Counted from the stretch's first letter, positions 1 through 9,135 are shown. The stretch is DNA of 64,000 bases from Streptomyces mutomycini (GCF_001700505.1 NZ_MAPV01000031.1:49412-113411); one strand, 5' to 3'. The notes: generated from the letters alone by a model not told the origin. Numbers and translations: made by a program.

Positions 1-1231
1 TTCTCAGCTCCTCGCCGAACCCGGTGGACGGCTGTGGCACGGAACTCTCCTGACCGACCGTCCAGGCGAAGGCGTTCGCAGGTAAGAGTGCGGCAGTGCC
101 AGCCGGACGGACAAGGCGATTGATGCTGTTTCCCGTTTCCTTCTCCGCAGGTGAGGGGCGCTACTCCCTGAATCGGGTGCTGTTTGGGGCGTGGTGACCA
201 CCGGGATGTTGCGCGTGCGCCCCCGCATCCGACCGAGGTCCACCGCCCCTATGCCGACGGCAGTTGGTTGGCGGTGACGGGATCCGGGCTGAAGCGCAAG
301 CCGGTGTGCAACTGGCGGCACTCGTCGAGCGCAACCAGCAGGTACTCAGACTTGACCACCGGATGGGCGTGGCTGGCTGCCTCGAAGGGCATCGCGACTG
401 GCGCCCAGGTGCGACTGCCAGTCGCTCGGGGCATCCGCACCATCCGGCCGTCCCGATAGAAGACCGTGCGGCCTGAGAGGTGTTCGGCGGCTATCCTGCA
501 GGTTGCCTTAACGGAGTTTGGTGGACACCAACATCTCTAATAACAACCGTCAGGTGCGGTTGAGTTTCCTCGGCTAAGGGGGTCCGGCCGCGCCAAAATG
601 AGCACCGCGTTTTCCCAGCCTGGTGGGCGAGCGGCCAACTGCTCCCCTGTCTGCTGGTGATCTTGCCTGAGCGTCCAACCAGCTGTATTCAGTGGTCGGG
701 CCCGGCTGCAAACGCTCGCACCCTCGGCCAGACAGTGGCGCCAATGTCGCCCCACATCTATCGCCCTGCATCAGCAAGGATCCACCCTGGCCCAGCGGCC
801 AGAAGCACAGCGCACACCATGCGGCTCATCGTGCGGACTCCTCGGCGTGCGCGGCGGCGACCATTCCTGGGGTGACGAGGGGCAACGGCACTCCCAGCGG
901 GCGAAGGAACAGGCCGACGCAGAAGGGGAAGCGATCAAGGCCGGGCCGACCGAGCAGGAGCCACCTCAAGGGCCCCCACGATGGCTCAGCCATGGCGCCT
1001 ACGGGACCCAGTCCGTCCAGGCCCACGCCCGCGAGGTGCCCAGCGGCTGCGGCGCCCCGCCTTCGGGAACGTCCGGCAGACCATCGAGGAGTCTTCGCCG
1101 TTGCCAACCTCCTCGCTCGCGGTGAGAACCGCGACACGGTTCAACGGACGCCAGTTCGCCGAGCTCCCGGCGCGGCAGGGCGTCCCTGGGCCCCCTGGTG
1201 GGGGCCCGGGCGCCCAAACGGCCGGGGTGGG
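1..1231. other. degenerate stretch, no supportable gene
   Basis: About 1.2 kb in which both strands are open only in short, low-complexity Arg/Pro/Gly-rich frames. None combines a ribosome-binding site, a plausible start and a recognisable protein. It probably holds decayed mobile or accessory DNA, but I could not recognise a family or find paired inverted repeats. Confidence 0.45.
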
Positions 1232-1715
1232 TCACGCGATGCCGGGTTCTTCCAGCGCCACAACGACCGTCACCGGAAGATCGGTGTCCTGCTGGATCAC
1301 ACCGGCGGTCAGGGTCCGGCCGTCGAGGGTCCACTTCTTCACCGTGATGAACTCGTCCTTGTCCGCCGCTGTCTGTTCGGCGTCGACGAGGTGGCCGGCG
1401 AGAGAGGACTCCTCGATCTCGGGCAGGAAGTCGGCCAGCGCCTGCTCTCCCTGCTCGTAGACGGTCTCCAGGTCGTCGAAGTAGCCCGACTCGTCGATGT
1501 CGCGGATCCAGACGGCGAACGAGACGCTGACCGTCCCACTGGTGAACGTCTGGATCCAGGCCCCAACGCGGCCCTTGTCCCACGACGTCTCCACACCGTG
1601 ACGGAGTTTGCCCCCCGGGCGTCCACTCCTGAGCCAGGAACCGGGACGCCGCGCCCGCGGCCGTCAGCGGGGCGAGGCCCCGGAGCTCTTCCAGCATTGC
1701 GATCGCTGCAGCCAT
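1232..1715 (-). pseudogene. acidic protein of unknown function, split by a +1 frameshift
   Basis: Two minus-strand pieces join into one protein if one base is removed from the G6 run (C6 on the plus strand at 1611-1616). The first piece starts at ATG 1715 and reads MAAAIAMLEELRG to EWTPGG. The second continues as KLRHGVETSWDKGRVGAWIQ and runs to 1232. The joined product is about 160 residues, acidic, with a Trp/Asp/Glu-rich C-terminal half (IRDIDESGYFDDLETVYEQG). I do not recognise the family. GTG 1594 could restart translation of the second half (120 residues). A homopolymer slip is the simplest explanation, either real or a sequencing error. Confidence 0.6.
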
Positions 1716-1827
1716 GACTCATTCCACTCATGCTGTTGCCGGGCACGTGATACGCCTTCAGCTACCGCTGGCATAAGCCTCGGAGAAGGCGCTGGACAGC
1801 ACTTCGTCACATGCGGCCCCCCATTGA

Positions 1828-2030
1828 TTGGACACCATAGAGAGGACCCCCTTGCCCCAAGGAGTACCCGGGGCTGGTCCGGGACGGCCGCCTGTACCTC
1901 AAGGTCCCGTACGAGCAGAAGGACGATGCGAAGCGCTTGCTCAGGGCCCGGTGGGACAAGGCCGCCGGACACTGGTGGGTAGACGCGGCCCGGGTCACCC
2001 GGGAACAGGCGGCGCGCTGGCTGCCGTAAT
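1828..2030 (+). pseudogene. DUF5710-type small protein, frameshifted
   Basis: From 1862 the frame encodes YLKVPYEQKDDAKRLLRARW followed by DKAAGHWWVDAARVTREQ and a stop at 2028-2030. This is the DUF5710 signature (L-VPY-EKD-AK-LGARWD--K-WWV). That frame has no ATG, GTG or TTG after the TAG at 1838. The neighbouring frame offers TTG 1828 (MDTIERTPLPQ), and losing one G at 1861-1862 would fuse the two. The domain is frequent in plasmid- and element-borne proteins, which suits this worn region. Family assignment is fairly safe; the gene's integrity is doubtful. Confidence 0.55.
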
Positions 2031-2228
2031 CGCCGCGCAGCAGCCTGCTGGACCTGCAGCGGAGGTGGGAGGGGGGAGCTGATGCCGGATGAACAACAGC
2101 AACCGCTCGGGCCAGGCAGCCCGGCTGGCCCCGGAAGAGCACGGCATGGTCGACCCCGCCGAAGCCGAGACCTGGGCCCGGGAAAGTGGTGAACAGGGAT
2201 CCTCCAACGCCCAGGCAAGCGTCGACGG

Positions 2229-3491
2229 CTACTTGGCGTCGCGCTGCTGGCGCGCGCGCTCGAACTCAGCGGTATCCGACATCCAGGAGCCGTGCTGTTC
2301 AAGTGCGGCGCAGCCGCCGCGGACGAAGGCGCTCACCAGGTTCCGGTACCCGCTGATCCCGTCGACCAGGCTGTACTCGACCCGGTATTCCGGATCCGAC
2401 TCGCCGTCGCCCTCGTGCACTGTCGTGATCCGGGCGATGGAGTCCGCGTAGAAGTGGAGTTGGATCCCTTCGCCCATCTCCTCGTCCTCGATGGTGAACA
2501 CTTCGTTGTCCGCGGCAGAGCGATCGCGGACGAACTCCCAGAACTCCGTGGTGGCAGTGCGGGGATTGTCCTGGATCCACTTCTTTTCGACGCCCTTGTC
2601 GTCGGTGAACGACAGGGTCGTCTTCCTCGCGCTGTCGCCGAAGTCGGCGCGGTCGCCGGCTGCCTCCTCGTCATCCTCCATGGGCGTGCTCCTGGAGCGG
2701 TCCGCGGCCTCCGAGCACATCAGGAAGCTCACGGTACGCACCGCGTCATCGACGAGCTCAGGGTGTGCGCGGCGCACGGCCGCGTCGACCGTCGTCGCCA
2801 TCCGGTCCCAGTCGCGCTTGTCCGTGGCGCGCTTTCCCCGTCGCGGATCGCGGCCGATCCGCATCCCGGCGCATGCCTGCTCCGCGGTGGCGATCACACG
2901 CATGACCTCGGGCAGCAGCGCGGGGTCGACGGTATCGGGCATCCGCTTCGGAACCGTCGCGCCGTGCAGGTACTGGCCCGTGTACCTCAGTATCGCGGCG
3001 TCGAGTGGACCGAGCACTGTTCCGCGCTCGGCGCGACGACGGTTCGCGTGGTACTCCTGAGCCCGTTTCCCGTCGGACGTCTCTGTCGCCGCGCCCATCG
3101 CCGCGCAGACCTGACCGCGCTCGAGCAGACCGATGTCAGCTCCATGGGCGATGAGTCGACCCCTGTCCCACCGGATGCGCTGGAAGAGCGCGTCGACGTC
3201 CGCGGGCACGGAGAGGAGGATCGGGTCCAGGAGCGCGACGGCAGCGTTCTCGTCGAGCCGGTCCCGGGTTCCGGCTGCGTCGCACAGCGGAAGGACCGCA
3301 CTCCACAGCAGTAGATGTCTGGCCAGGTCCTCCCGGATCACCGCAAGATGGGCCTCCCCGATCGAGAACGTGAACGTGCGAGGCTCATGGTTGGCGTCGG
3401 CCCCGGCACCGAGCATCAGCTTCAGCTCACCGGCCTCGCGGATCACGTTCGGGATCCAGCCGCTCCCGCGCGTGAAAACTATGTCTCTCAT
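2229..3491 (-). CDS. DUF6357 family protein, function unknown
   Basis: A 420-residue protein starting MRDIVFTRGSGWIPNVIREA. ATG 3491 is preferred because GGGGAAG lies nine bases upstream; an upstream in-frame ATG would overlap that site. The N-terminal 300 residues match my recollection of the actinobacterial DUF6357 family (RDIVFTR, LGAGADANHEPRTFTFSI, LLLWSAVLPLCDAAGT). There is no signal peptide or membrane segment. The last 120 residues (TLSFTDDKGVEKKW to EQHGSWMSDTAEFERA) form an acidic domain that also occurs, diverged, in the neighbouring 217-residue protein at 3843-4496. The role is unknown. The family name is from memory and should be confirmed. Confidence 0.8.
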   Translation of the reverse strand: MRDIVFTRGSGWIPNVIREAGELKLMLGAGADANHEPRTFTFSIGEAHLAVIREDLARHLLLWSAVLPLCDAAGTRDRLDENAAVALLDPILLSVPADVDALFQRIRWDRGRLIAHGADIGLLERGQVCAAMGAATETSDGKRAQEYHANRRRAERGTVLGPLDAAILRYTGQYLHGATVPKRMPDTVDPALLPEVMRVIATAEQACAGMRIGRDPRRGKRATDKRDWDRMATTVDAAVRRAHPELVDDAVRTVSFLMCSEAADRSRSTPMEDDEEAAGDRADFGDSARKTTLSFTDDKGVEKKWIQDNPRTATTEFWEFVRDRSAADNEVFTIEDEEMGEGIQLHFYADSIARITTVHEGDGESDPEYRVEYSLVDGISGYRNLVSAFVRGGCAALEQHGSWMSDTAEFERARQQRDAK

Positions 3492-3842
3492 GGACTCAGT
3501 CTTCCCCATCGGAAGAGACCCGCGACTCCCCCCTGCACCTATCTGACCGGCCGCTTTCGTGTACACCCACGCCGCCCGGAGCGAGCAGGCCCGTCCTTGG
3601 GCGGGTCAGACGTTGAACCTGACCTCCACCGAGTTCCGGTACAGGGCAACTTCGATCCGGCACCGACCTCGACAGGATGCGACCAGATGGGAACCGCAGA
3701 CCACGCACCACCAGAGGGATACAGCAATCACTGGTCGACGCGTAGGCGAGTCATTTCCGGAACGGCACCGGCTGGACACGGTTGGCCTTGGGCCCGCGGC
3801 GGGCATCACGGCGACGTTGTGGCCCCATCCTGAGCCGTCTGT
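3492..3842. other. intergenic, no gene seen
   Basis: The 350 bases upstream of the DUF6357 gene contain only short frames. A minus-strand peptide ending RRGPKANRVQPVPFRK near 3764 resembles the end of a small basic protein, but nothing recognisable precedes it. Confidence 0.35.
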
Positions 3843-4496
3843 TCATGACCACCGTTCAAATTCGACGTCGAGGCGCGTGTCGGTGCGCACCCAGACTTCG
3901 CCATCGGCAGCCTCGGCCGGGGCGTCGACTCGTTCGATACCGAGGAATTCGATCAACTTGAGGAGTTCGGCTCGTTCAGCTCGGTCATCGCCGGCATCAT
4001 GTGAGTCGAAGAAGACGTAGTACTGGTTGCCCGGGTCCACGGTGCCCGAATCCGCCCAGATCCGAGCTATTTCTTCGATTGCCGCGGATTCGGTCGTGAT
4101 CGTGGCGGCGCGAGTAGCACCGCGAGTCTCCGGTGACGCGTCGAGGTCCGCGAGGTCCGAGAACCACTGGCCGAAGTAGTCGAGGCCGGAATATCCGTTC
4201 TCGAAAAACAGCATCGCGCTCGGCAAGTAGCGATTAGCCCTATCGACCTGGAGGTATTCCGACCGAGGCTGATCCGCCACCTCGATCCGGGCGATCACAC
4301 CTTGACCGGGCATGAGCACCAAGCTTTGGCTCGCCGCTTCATCTTCGATGGTGTACGTATCAGAATCTCGAGTTCGGAAGAACGCGGAGAATTCTACGTA
4401 CGCTTCCTGAGGGTCGCCTACGGAGACCTGCTGGTCGTTGCCATCACCGACAGTGAAGACGAACTGTTTCGGTCCGGGGTTGTAAGGGCGAGCCAT
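3843..4496 (-). CDS. acidic cytoplasmic protein sharing a domain with the DUF6357 neighbour
   Basis: 217 residues, start ATG 4496 (MARPYNPGPKQFVFTVGDG); upstream on the coding strand lies GAAGGAAGGACACAC, a good ribosome-binding site. Residues 10-125 follow the same order of motifs as the C-terminal domain of the protein at 2229-3491: an F-x-D/G strand, DP--A--EF--F-R, TIEDE, IARI, then YSGLDYFGQWFSDLADLD against LEQHGSWMSDTAEFERA. The C-terminal 90 residues are an unrelated acidic tail. No catalytic motif, signal peptide or membrane segment is visible. Function unknown; the pair may be duplicated and reshuffled members of one system. Confidence 0.75.
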   Translation of the reverse strand: MARPYNPGPKQFVFTVGDGNDQQVSVGDPQEAYVEFSAFFRTRDSDTYTIEDEAASQSLVLMPGQGVIARIEVADQPRSEYLQVDRANRYLPSAMLFFENGYSGLDYFGQWFSDLADLDASPETRGATRAATITTESAAIEEIARIWADSGTVDPGNQYYVFFDSHDAGDDRAERAELLKLIEFLGIERVDAPAEAADGEVWVRTDTRLDVEFERWS

Positions 4497-4712
4497 GTGT
4501 GTCCTTCCTTCAAGTGTGATGCCTCCACCAGCGCCGGAAGTCCCAGGTCGTCCCAGAAGCGGGCGCTGTGTGTCCGGCCTCGGTCATGGCTGCGGCGATC
4601 GGTGACATCGACCCGTAGCTGGGCACGGGCGAGCAATGCTGGGTCGCCTTGTGCCAGCACAGCGAGCTATGGGCCGGCGGTTCAGCTGGACGCGAGTGTG
4701 TGCTGGTTTTGG

Positions 4713-5153
4713 TCAGCGGCGGCCGGTGGCCAGGGTGACTAGGAACTGGCCGCCGCCCGGCTCGATGGCAGCGGTCACCGGCAGCCCCGGTACCAGTCGG
4801 GAGAACCGGTCCACCAGCCAATCCGCTGCCTCTTGGGCGTCCCGCTTGGTCGGACAACGGCCCACCATCTCGCGGCCCCCTTTGCGCTCCAGCCTCCCGG
4901 CAACGGTGATCAGCGGCGCGGGTTCGACCACGTACAGGTGGTCCGGCCAGGCGATGACCACCTTGACCGCGCCCTTGCGGGTGTTGCATCCGCGGTGCGC
5001 CAGCCGCTCGGCGACCTTGGCCTTCCGGTCAGCAGTACGGCTGTCGACGCTGGGCCCCCGCGGGTCGTTCACCGATTCGTCGGGGTCGACCGCTTCGTCA
5101 CACACCCAGCACCGCCAGCCGTCGCGCTCGGCCACATCATCAAGGAGACTCAT
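4713..5153 (-). CDS. HNH-like zinc-finger protein
   Basis: 146 residues starting MSLLDDVAERDGWRCWVC. The paired CWVC (residues 15-18) and HRGCNTRKG (near 53-61) around a central VNDPRGPSVDSRTADRKAKV are the zinc knuckle and second half of an HNH-type nuclease fold. The C-terminal 80 residues (WPDHLYVVEPAPLITVAGRL, KRDAQEAADWLVDRF) are an alpha/beta tail without a known name. It could be an HNH nuclease or a nucleic-acid-binding relative that has lost activity; a canonical catalytic His-His pair is not obvious. It stands alone, convergent with nothing. Confidence 0.7.
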   Translation of the reverse strand: MSLLDDVAERDGWRCWVCDEAVDPDESVNDPRGPSVDSRTADRKAKVAERLAHRGCNTRKGAVKVVIAWPDHLYVVEPAPLITVAGRLERKGGREMVGRCPTKRDAQEAADWLVDRFSRLVPGLPVTAAIEPGGGQFLVTLATGRR

Positions 5154-6082
5154 CCGAGCAAACTAGCCTGCCCGGCCGCCACCCCGCGCACGAGGGCCCC
5201 GGCAGGTTTCAACACCGGCCAACAATGCCGCAACGCGTGGCAACCAGAGTCACCGATGCTTTGCCTTGTGTGAATGCCGATACGTTGATGGCCCACCAGG
5301 GTATCGAGGCGGTGGGCCCGAGGGGCATCAAGGTACGACGGGAAACTCTGGTGGACCGCGGCCGCCACCGTGATGACCAGGGGCCCCGGAGGGTACTGAC
5401 GGCCCGGTGCGGCGTGGAGCGCGCGGCGGATCTGCTGGATGTTGGATGTCGCGGTCGCCGATGAGTGGGTGTCGCGGGCCGGGGCCGCGGGTGAGGCAGA
5501 GCCGTTGGCCGCGCTGGTGGCGTCGGAGTACGGCAGCCGGTCGAAGTTGTCGACGTTCAGGCCGATGTGGCGTCCGGTGGTGGTGGCCTGGTTGCCCGGG
5601 CTGGTCGCGCAGTCCAGGCGTTCGGCGGGCCCGCGACCAGTCACATCGGCAGCCGGGGAGGCTGGGCCCACTGCGGTCGGTTACCCGCCCTGACCGCCCA
5701 CCCTCACGCCAGGCTTCCCCGGACAGGGCCAGGGCCTCGGGGAACGGCTTCGGCGTCCGGGTCGCCATGCCTGGGGAATGGGCTCGGTCACCGCTTTCGC
5801 AGTGGGAGACCTCTCTGCACGGGCGGATCCAGCGGTCGAGACAGACCTCCTGCCCGATGGGGGAGCCGTGTCGGCCGACCACTGCGGCCAGAGTCTCTCG
5901 CACACGGGTCGCCGCCTGAAGCGCCGCAGCCCCAGCAGCTCGACCGTTCGCCGGCTGTTCAAAACCGTCACATGGACCGGCCACACGCCCCCTGCGGAGC
6001 AATGGACCAGGTCAAGTGCCGGCTGCGTGGTGGGGAACGTGACGCGCACAGCGGCTGATCCGGTCTTGGGTGGTCCAAAAGA
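5154..6082. other. about 0.9 kb without a convincing gene
   Basis: On the minus strand, 5671 down to about 5300 has coding-like third-position GC (TGRHIGLNVDNFDRLPYSDA and onward), but it degrades to AT-richer, non-coding-looking DNA before its stop at 5150 and has no clear start. This is best read as the eroded remains of a gene I cannot name. The stretch 5700-6060 has only overlapping low-complexity frames. Confidence 0.35.
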
Positions 6083-6111
6083 TTGACAGGGTCATGACTC
6101 TTGTCTACTTT
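6083..6111 (+). promoter_or_regulatory. near-consensus vegetative promoter
   Basis: TTGACA at 6083-6088 and TACTTT at 6106-6111 are separated by exactly 17 bases. That is an almost ideal principal-sigma (HrdB-type) promoter for Streptomyces. Transcription would start near 6118, leaving a leader of about 40 bases before the ribosome-binding site GGGAGG at 6149-6154. It is well placed to drive the run of genes from 6161 onward. Confidence 0.75.
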
Positions 6112-6160
6112 CCTCAGCGGCTGCGGTGTCACACCGGACCCCGCCCCCGGGAGGATGCAC

Positions 6161-6862
6161 ATGGCCGCATCATTCGTCACTCATCGCGCACTCGATGGCG
6201 GGACGTACCACCTGGGGGGCGACATCGACCTCCAGGCGCCGTGCACTTCGGCTGTCGAGGTGGTGGCCGGTGGCCGGCTGGTCGAACTCACTGCCGGGCC
6301 GGCCTCTTTGGGGGACGACGTCGCCGCCTCGCTGGGTATCAGGGCACCCGAATCCGAGCTCACCTTCCAGAAGGGCACGCTGCGCATTTTCCAGTCGGTC
6401 GAGCGTGAGCCACGGACGGGGCTCGTGGAGCGGCCGTCGCTCGTCGTGTGGCGTGGCGAGCGGCACTCGCTCGTGACCCGGCTGTACGGCCTGGACGTGG
6501 CCGCGGTGCTCGGGCTGCTCCGGTCGGTGCGCATCACGGAGAGCGAACACGGCCTCACCCTCCAGCCGGACCCCTCGGCCGGAAGCGCCTTCGCGCGGCC
6601 CGCGACGGTGATCAAGGAGGTGCCCGGCCTCGGGCTGCTGGAGCTGTCACGGCGCACCAAGGAACACACCGCCCAGCTCCCGCCCTGGAAGGGGGTGGCG
6701 GTCGCGTCCGGCGAGCTGTTCCGCGACACGCTGTCCGACGGCAGCCCGTTCTTCGTGCTCTCCTCCACCGCGATCTGGGCCACGGTGGTGCCGCTGGCGT
6801 CGACTCCCGTCGAGCGGGTGCCCGAACTCATCGGGCGACTCACGCTGCGGCACACCGGGTGA
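6161..6862 (+). CDS. protein of unknown function, first gene of the MauE/MauD-like operon
   Basis: 233 residues from ATG 6161, chosen because GGGAGG sits six bases upstream; a GTG/ATG further up would precede the ribosome-binding site. The product (MAASFVTHRALDGGTYHLGG onward) is a soluble alpha/beta protein without signal peptide, membrane helix or recognisable catalytic motif. It contains one cysteine (APCTSAVEVV). It lies directly behind a strong promoter and eight bases before the mauE-like gene, so it probably serves the same pathway. I do not recognise the family. Its position resembles that of the structural or accessory gene heading a mau cluster, but no beta-propeller repeat of a MauB large subunit is visible. 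Confidence 0.7.
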   Translation: MAASFVTHRALDGGTYHLGGDIDLQAPCTSAVEVVAGGRLVELTAGPASLGDDVAASLGIRAPESELTFQKGTLRIFQSVEREPRTGLVERPSLVVWRGERHSLVTRLYGLDVAAVLGLLRSVRITESEHGLTLQPDPSAGSAFARPATVIKEVPGLGLLELSRRTKEHTAQLPPWKGVAVASGELFRDTLSDGSPFFVLSSTAIWATVVPLASTPVERVPELIGRLTLRHTG

Positions 6863-6869
6863 TCCGCCG

Positions 6870-7505
6870 GTGACCGGCTTCTACGGCGGACTGACCGCCT
6901 CCGTCGTCATCCTGACGCTGCTCCTGGGTGCGGGCTCCCATGTCGCCGCCCCGGCCGCACTGGGTGACGCGCTGTGGGCGCACGGCGTGCTGAGCCCGCG
7001 GAACCGCCGACTGGCGGCCGTCACCCTGCCGATCGCGGAGGGCGTCCTGGGGGCGGCCGGCGCAGCCGCACTCCTGACGGTGCATCAGCTCGTGCTGCAG
7101 TGCGTACTCGGTCTGGGTGCCGTTCTGTTCGGGCTCTACGCCGCCTACACGCGGCACGTCCTCGCCCTCGGCCGCGGGGGGCCGTGCGGCTGCTCCGGCC
7201 AGGACGTGCCCCTGAGCCGTTGGGTGACCCGGCGGGCCGCGGCCCTCGCCGTGCTCGCGACGACCGGCGCCCTCGTCGTCGGGGCGGGCCCCGTACGGCT
7301 CTCCACGGCGGAGCTGATCACGCTGGTGCTCGCAGCTCCCGCCTGCACCGCGCTCCTGTGGTCCCTGCCCGCTGCCATGCACGAGCCGACCGCAGCCTCC
7401 GTTCACCTGTCGACCAGGGCGCCTGCGCACCACCAGGCCGAGCCCACCGTGCACCGGACCGCCGAAGGAGTGCCAACGCGATGGACTTCACCACCAGCGC
7501 CCTGA
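6870..7505 (+). CDS. MauE/DoxX-like redox-associated membrane protein
   Basis: 211 residues from GTG 6870. Four or five hydrophobic helices are visible (near 8-30, 46-68, 75-95, 118-140 and 143-170), followed by a polar tail. Residues 103-110 (GGPCGCSG) hold the paired cysteines of the MauE family, which helps form disulfides in methylamine dehydrogenase light chain. The 3' end overlaps the next gene by 25 bases, so the two are translationally linked. Inferred role: passing oxidising or reducing equivalents across the membrane to the MauD-like partner for the cysteine-rich protein encoded at 8026. The tail after about residue 175 is unusually long and polar and may be partly an artefact of the overlap. 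Confidence 0.8.
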   Translation: MTGFYGGLTASVVILTLLLGAGSHVAAPAALGDALWAHGVLSPRNRRLAAVTLPIAEGVLGAAGAAALLTVHQLVLQCVLGLGAVLFGLYAAYTRHVLALGRGGPCGCSGQDVPLSRWVTRRAAALAVLATTGALVVGAGPVRLSTAELITLVLAAPACTALLWSLPAAMHEPTAASVHLSTRAPAHHQAEPTVHRTAEGVPTRWTSPPAP

Positions 7506-8029
7506 TTGCCTCGTGGGCGGCGATCGCGCTGCTCGCGCTGGTCGTCTCGGGACTGATCAGGCAGGTGCACCAGCTGTCACGAACACAGCCGCACCGCCCC
7601 GGGCGGGTGGGCATCGCCCCCGGCGCACAGGCGCCCGGGCTCGATGAGGCCCGGACCGATCCGGCGGGGCTCGACGGCCTCCTGACGCCGGGCCGCGCCG
7701 CGCTGCTGCTCTTCCTCGACGCGGACTGCCGCACCTGCGGCCAGGTGCTCGCCGAGGCCGGCGCCTGGACGGTCCGCCAGGGCGACGCGGCCGCTCCACA
7801 GGTGCTCGGGCTCTACGCGGGCGCCGGACCGCAGGCCGACGAGGGCGCCGTCCCGGTCAGGGACCACCGTCCGGAGCTGTTCACGGCCTACGACATACCC
7901 GCCACCCCCTACGCGGTGGCCATCGATCCGGAGCGCCGGATCGTGCGTTCCGAGCCGCTCGGTTCACCCACCGCGCTGCTGCGGCTGCTCGACGACATCG
8001 CACCCGCCACGCCGAGGAGCCGGCCATGA
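7481..8029 (+). CDS. MauD-like membrane-anchored thioredoxin-fold protein
   Basis: 182 residues from ATG 7481 (GAAGGAG at 7464-7470 is the ribosome-binding site). One N-terminal membrane helix (about 8-26) is followed by an extracytoplasmic thioredoxin-like domain. This carries LLLFLDADCRTCG with a C-x-x-C pair at Cys83 and Cys86, and the cis-proline strand IPATPYAVAID near 143-153. This is the architecture of MauD, a thiol-disulfide protein needed to fold the MADH light chain. The stop overlaps the next start (ATGA at 8026-8029). Its likely substrate is the twelve-cysteine protein encoded next. Confidence 0.82.
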   Translation: MDFTTSALIASWAAIALLALVVSGLIRQVHQLSRTQPHRPGRVGIAPGAQAPGLDEARTDPAGLDGLLTPGRAALLLFLDADCRTCGQVLAEAGAWTVRQGDAAAPQVLGLYAGAGPQADEGAVPVRDHRPELFTAYDIPATPYAVAIDPERRIVRSEPLGSPTALLRLLDDIAPATPRSRP

Positions 8030-8946
8030 CTTCACTGGACGACGTGCCTACGCTGCGCCGCTCCGGGAGCGGTGGCCGCCGCCGCTCCCTGACCGGGCGC
8101 GGGGCCCTTCCCTCCTTCGCGCCGTCCAGGCGCACCGTGCTGCAGGCCGCGACCGCCGCGGGCTTCGCCGCGCTGGGGGTGTTCTCCGCCGCCCGGGAGG
8201 CCTATGCCGACGGATACGACATCTGGACCGGTGCGTGCCCCAGTTACGCCGCGGACCACAACTGCTCCCCGGGCTGCGGGCCCAGCACCATCTATGCCGA
8301 CGCGTGCGTGACCTCGGGGACGAACACAGGCTTCCACCGGACCGACGGAGTCGCCTGGACCCTGCGGCCCAACCAGTGCTACGCCGGTACCTACGACGGC
8401 TGGCTGTGGCGCTACAGCGCGGCGTGCGGCAACTGCGGCTGCGGTATCGAGCGGCGCTGCCACGACGGGTACCGCAACACCGGCTCCGGCTGGGTGAAGT
8501 CCATCTGCCGCTGGACCACCGACTGCGACTGCCCCGGTTCCGTCACCTGGCCGACCATCGGCCGTGGCGCCACCGGACCCGACGTCTTCACCATCCAGCA
8601 TCTGCTCGCCCACCACGGTCATCCCACGGATGTCGACGGCATCTTCGGGGTGGACACCGAGGCGCAGGTCGAGGCGTTCCAGTCGGCGAAGGGACTCAGC
8701 CCCACGGGCAGCGTCAGCGCGGCGACCTGGCCGGTCCTGGTCGTCACCGTGCGCCAAGGAGACGTGAATGATGCCGTGCGGGGCGCGCAGCGGCAGCTCA
8801 ACAAGCACGGTTCCGCACTGACCGTCGACGGCAACTTCGGTTCGCTCACACGGCAGGCCGTCGTCTCGTTCCAGTCCCTGCACGGCCTGACCGCCGACGG
8901 CGTGGTCGGCAAGAACACCTGGCTCACACTGACCGGGACGGTCTAG
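8026..8946 (+). CDS. Tat-exported 12-cysteine protein with two peptidoglycan-binding domains
   Basis: 306 residues. SRRTVLQAATAAGF at 34-47 followed by a hydrophobic stretch and AYA near 59-61 is a twin-arginine signal with a long n-region, as in MADH light-chain precursors. Residues 65-172 contain exactly twelve cysteines (71, 80, 84, 94, 118, 134, 137, 139, 145, 161, 167, 169) and several tryptophans. Residues 176-240 and 242-305 are two PG_binding_1 domains (VDGIFGVDTEAQVEAFQ, VDGNFGSLTRQAVVSFQ). The MADH light chain also has twelve cysteines in six disulfides and depends on MauD and MauE, both encoded just upstream. The spacing differs, so I call this a possible distant relative, not an enzyme subunit. 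Whether it forms a tryptophan cofactor cannot be seen. It is probably a disulfide-locked wall-anchored protein. Confidence 0.8.
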   Translation: MTSLDDVPTLRRSGSGGRRRSLTGRGALPSFAPSRRTVLQAATAAGFAALGVFSAAREAYADGYDIWTGACPSYAADHNCSPGCGPSTIYADACVTSGTNTGFHRTDGVAWTLRPNQCYAGTYDGWLWRYSAACGNCGCGIERRCHDGYRNTGSGWVKSICRWTTDCDCPGSVTWPTIGRGATGPDVFTIQHLLAHHGHPTDVDGIFGVDTEAQVEAFQSAKGLSPTGSVSAATWPVLVVTVRQGDVNDAVRGAQRQLNKHGSALTVDGNFGSLTRQAVVSFQSLHGLTADGVVGKNTWLTLTGTV

Positions 8947-9135
8947 GTGGGCGAGCCCGTCCGTCCCGCGGACCGGCCGAGCGGCGCCCGTGCCGTACGG
9001 GTACTGCTCACCGACCCCGTCCTGCCCGTGGCGGCCCTGGGGATCGCGGTGATCGCCGCCGTCCTCCACGCCCCCGTGCTGACCTGGGCGATCACCGGCG
9101 GTCTGGCCGGCTACTCGCTCTCCGGCTCCGTTTGA
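8947..9135 (+). CDS. small membrane protein
   Basis: 62 residues starting at GTG 8947, the base after the upstream stop. It has a polar basic N-terminus and two hydrophobic segments, VLPVAALGIAVIAAVLHAPV and TWAITGGLAGYSLS. It ends in TGA at 9133-9135. The frame after that TGA stays open into the next membrane protein, so the two could be one interrupted gene. Co-transcription with the mau-like genes is likely. Function unknown. Confidence 0.55.
   Translation: MGEPVRPADRPSGARAVRVLLTDPVLPVAALGIAVIAAVLHAPVLTWAITGGLAGYSLSGSV

Noticed and set aside
8026..8946. Calling the 12-Cys protein a methylamine dehydrogenase light chain with TTQ cofactor
   Set aside because: Cysteine spacing differs from MauA, the cofactor tryptophans cannot be assigned, and no large subunit or MauG is present. 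Only a possible relationship is claimed.
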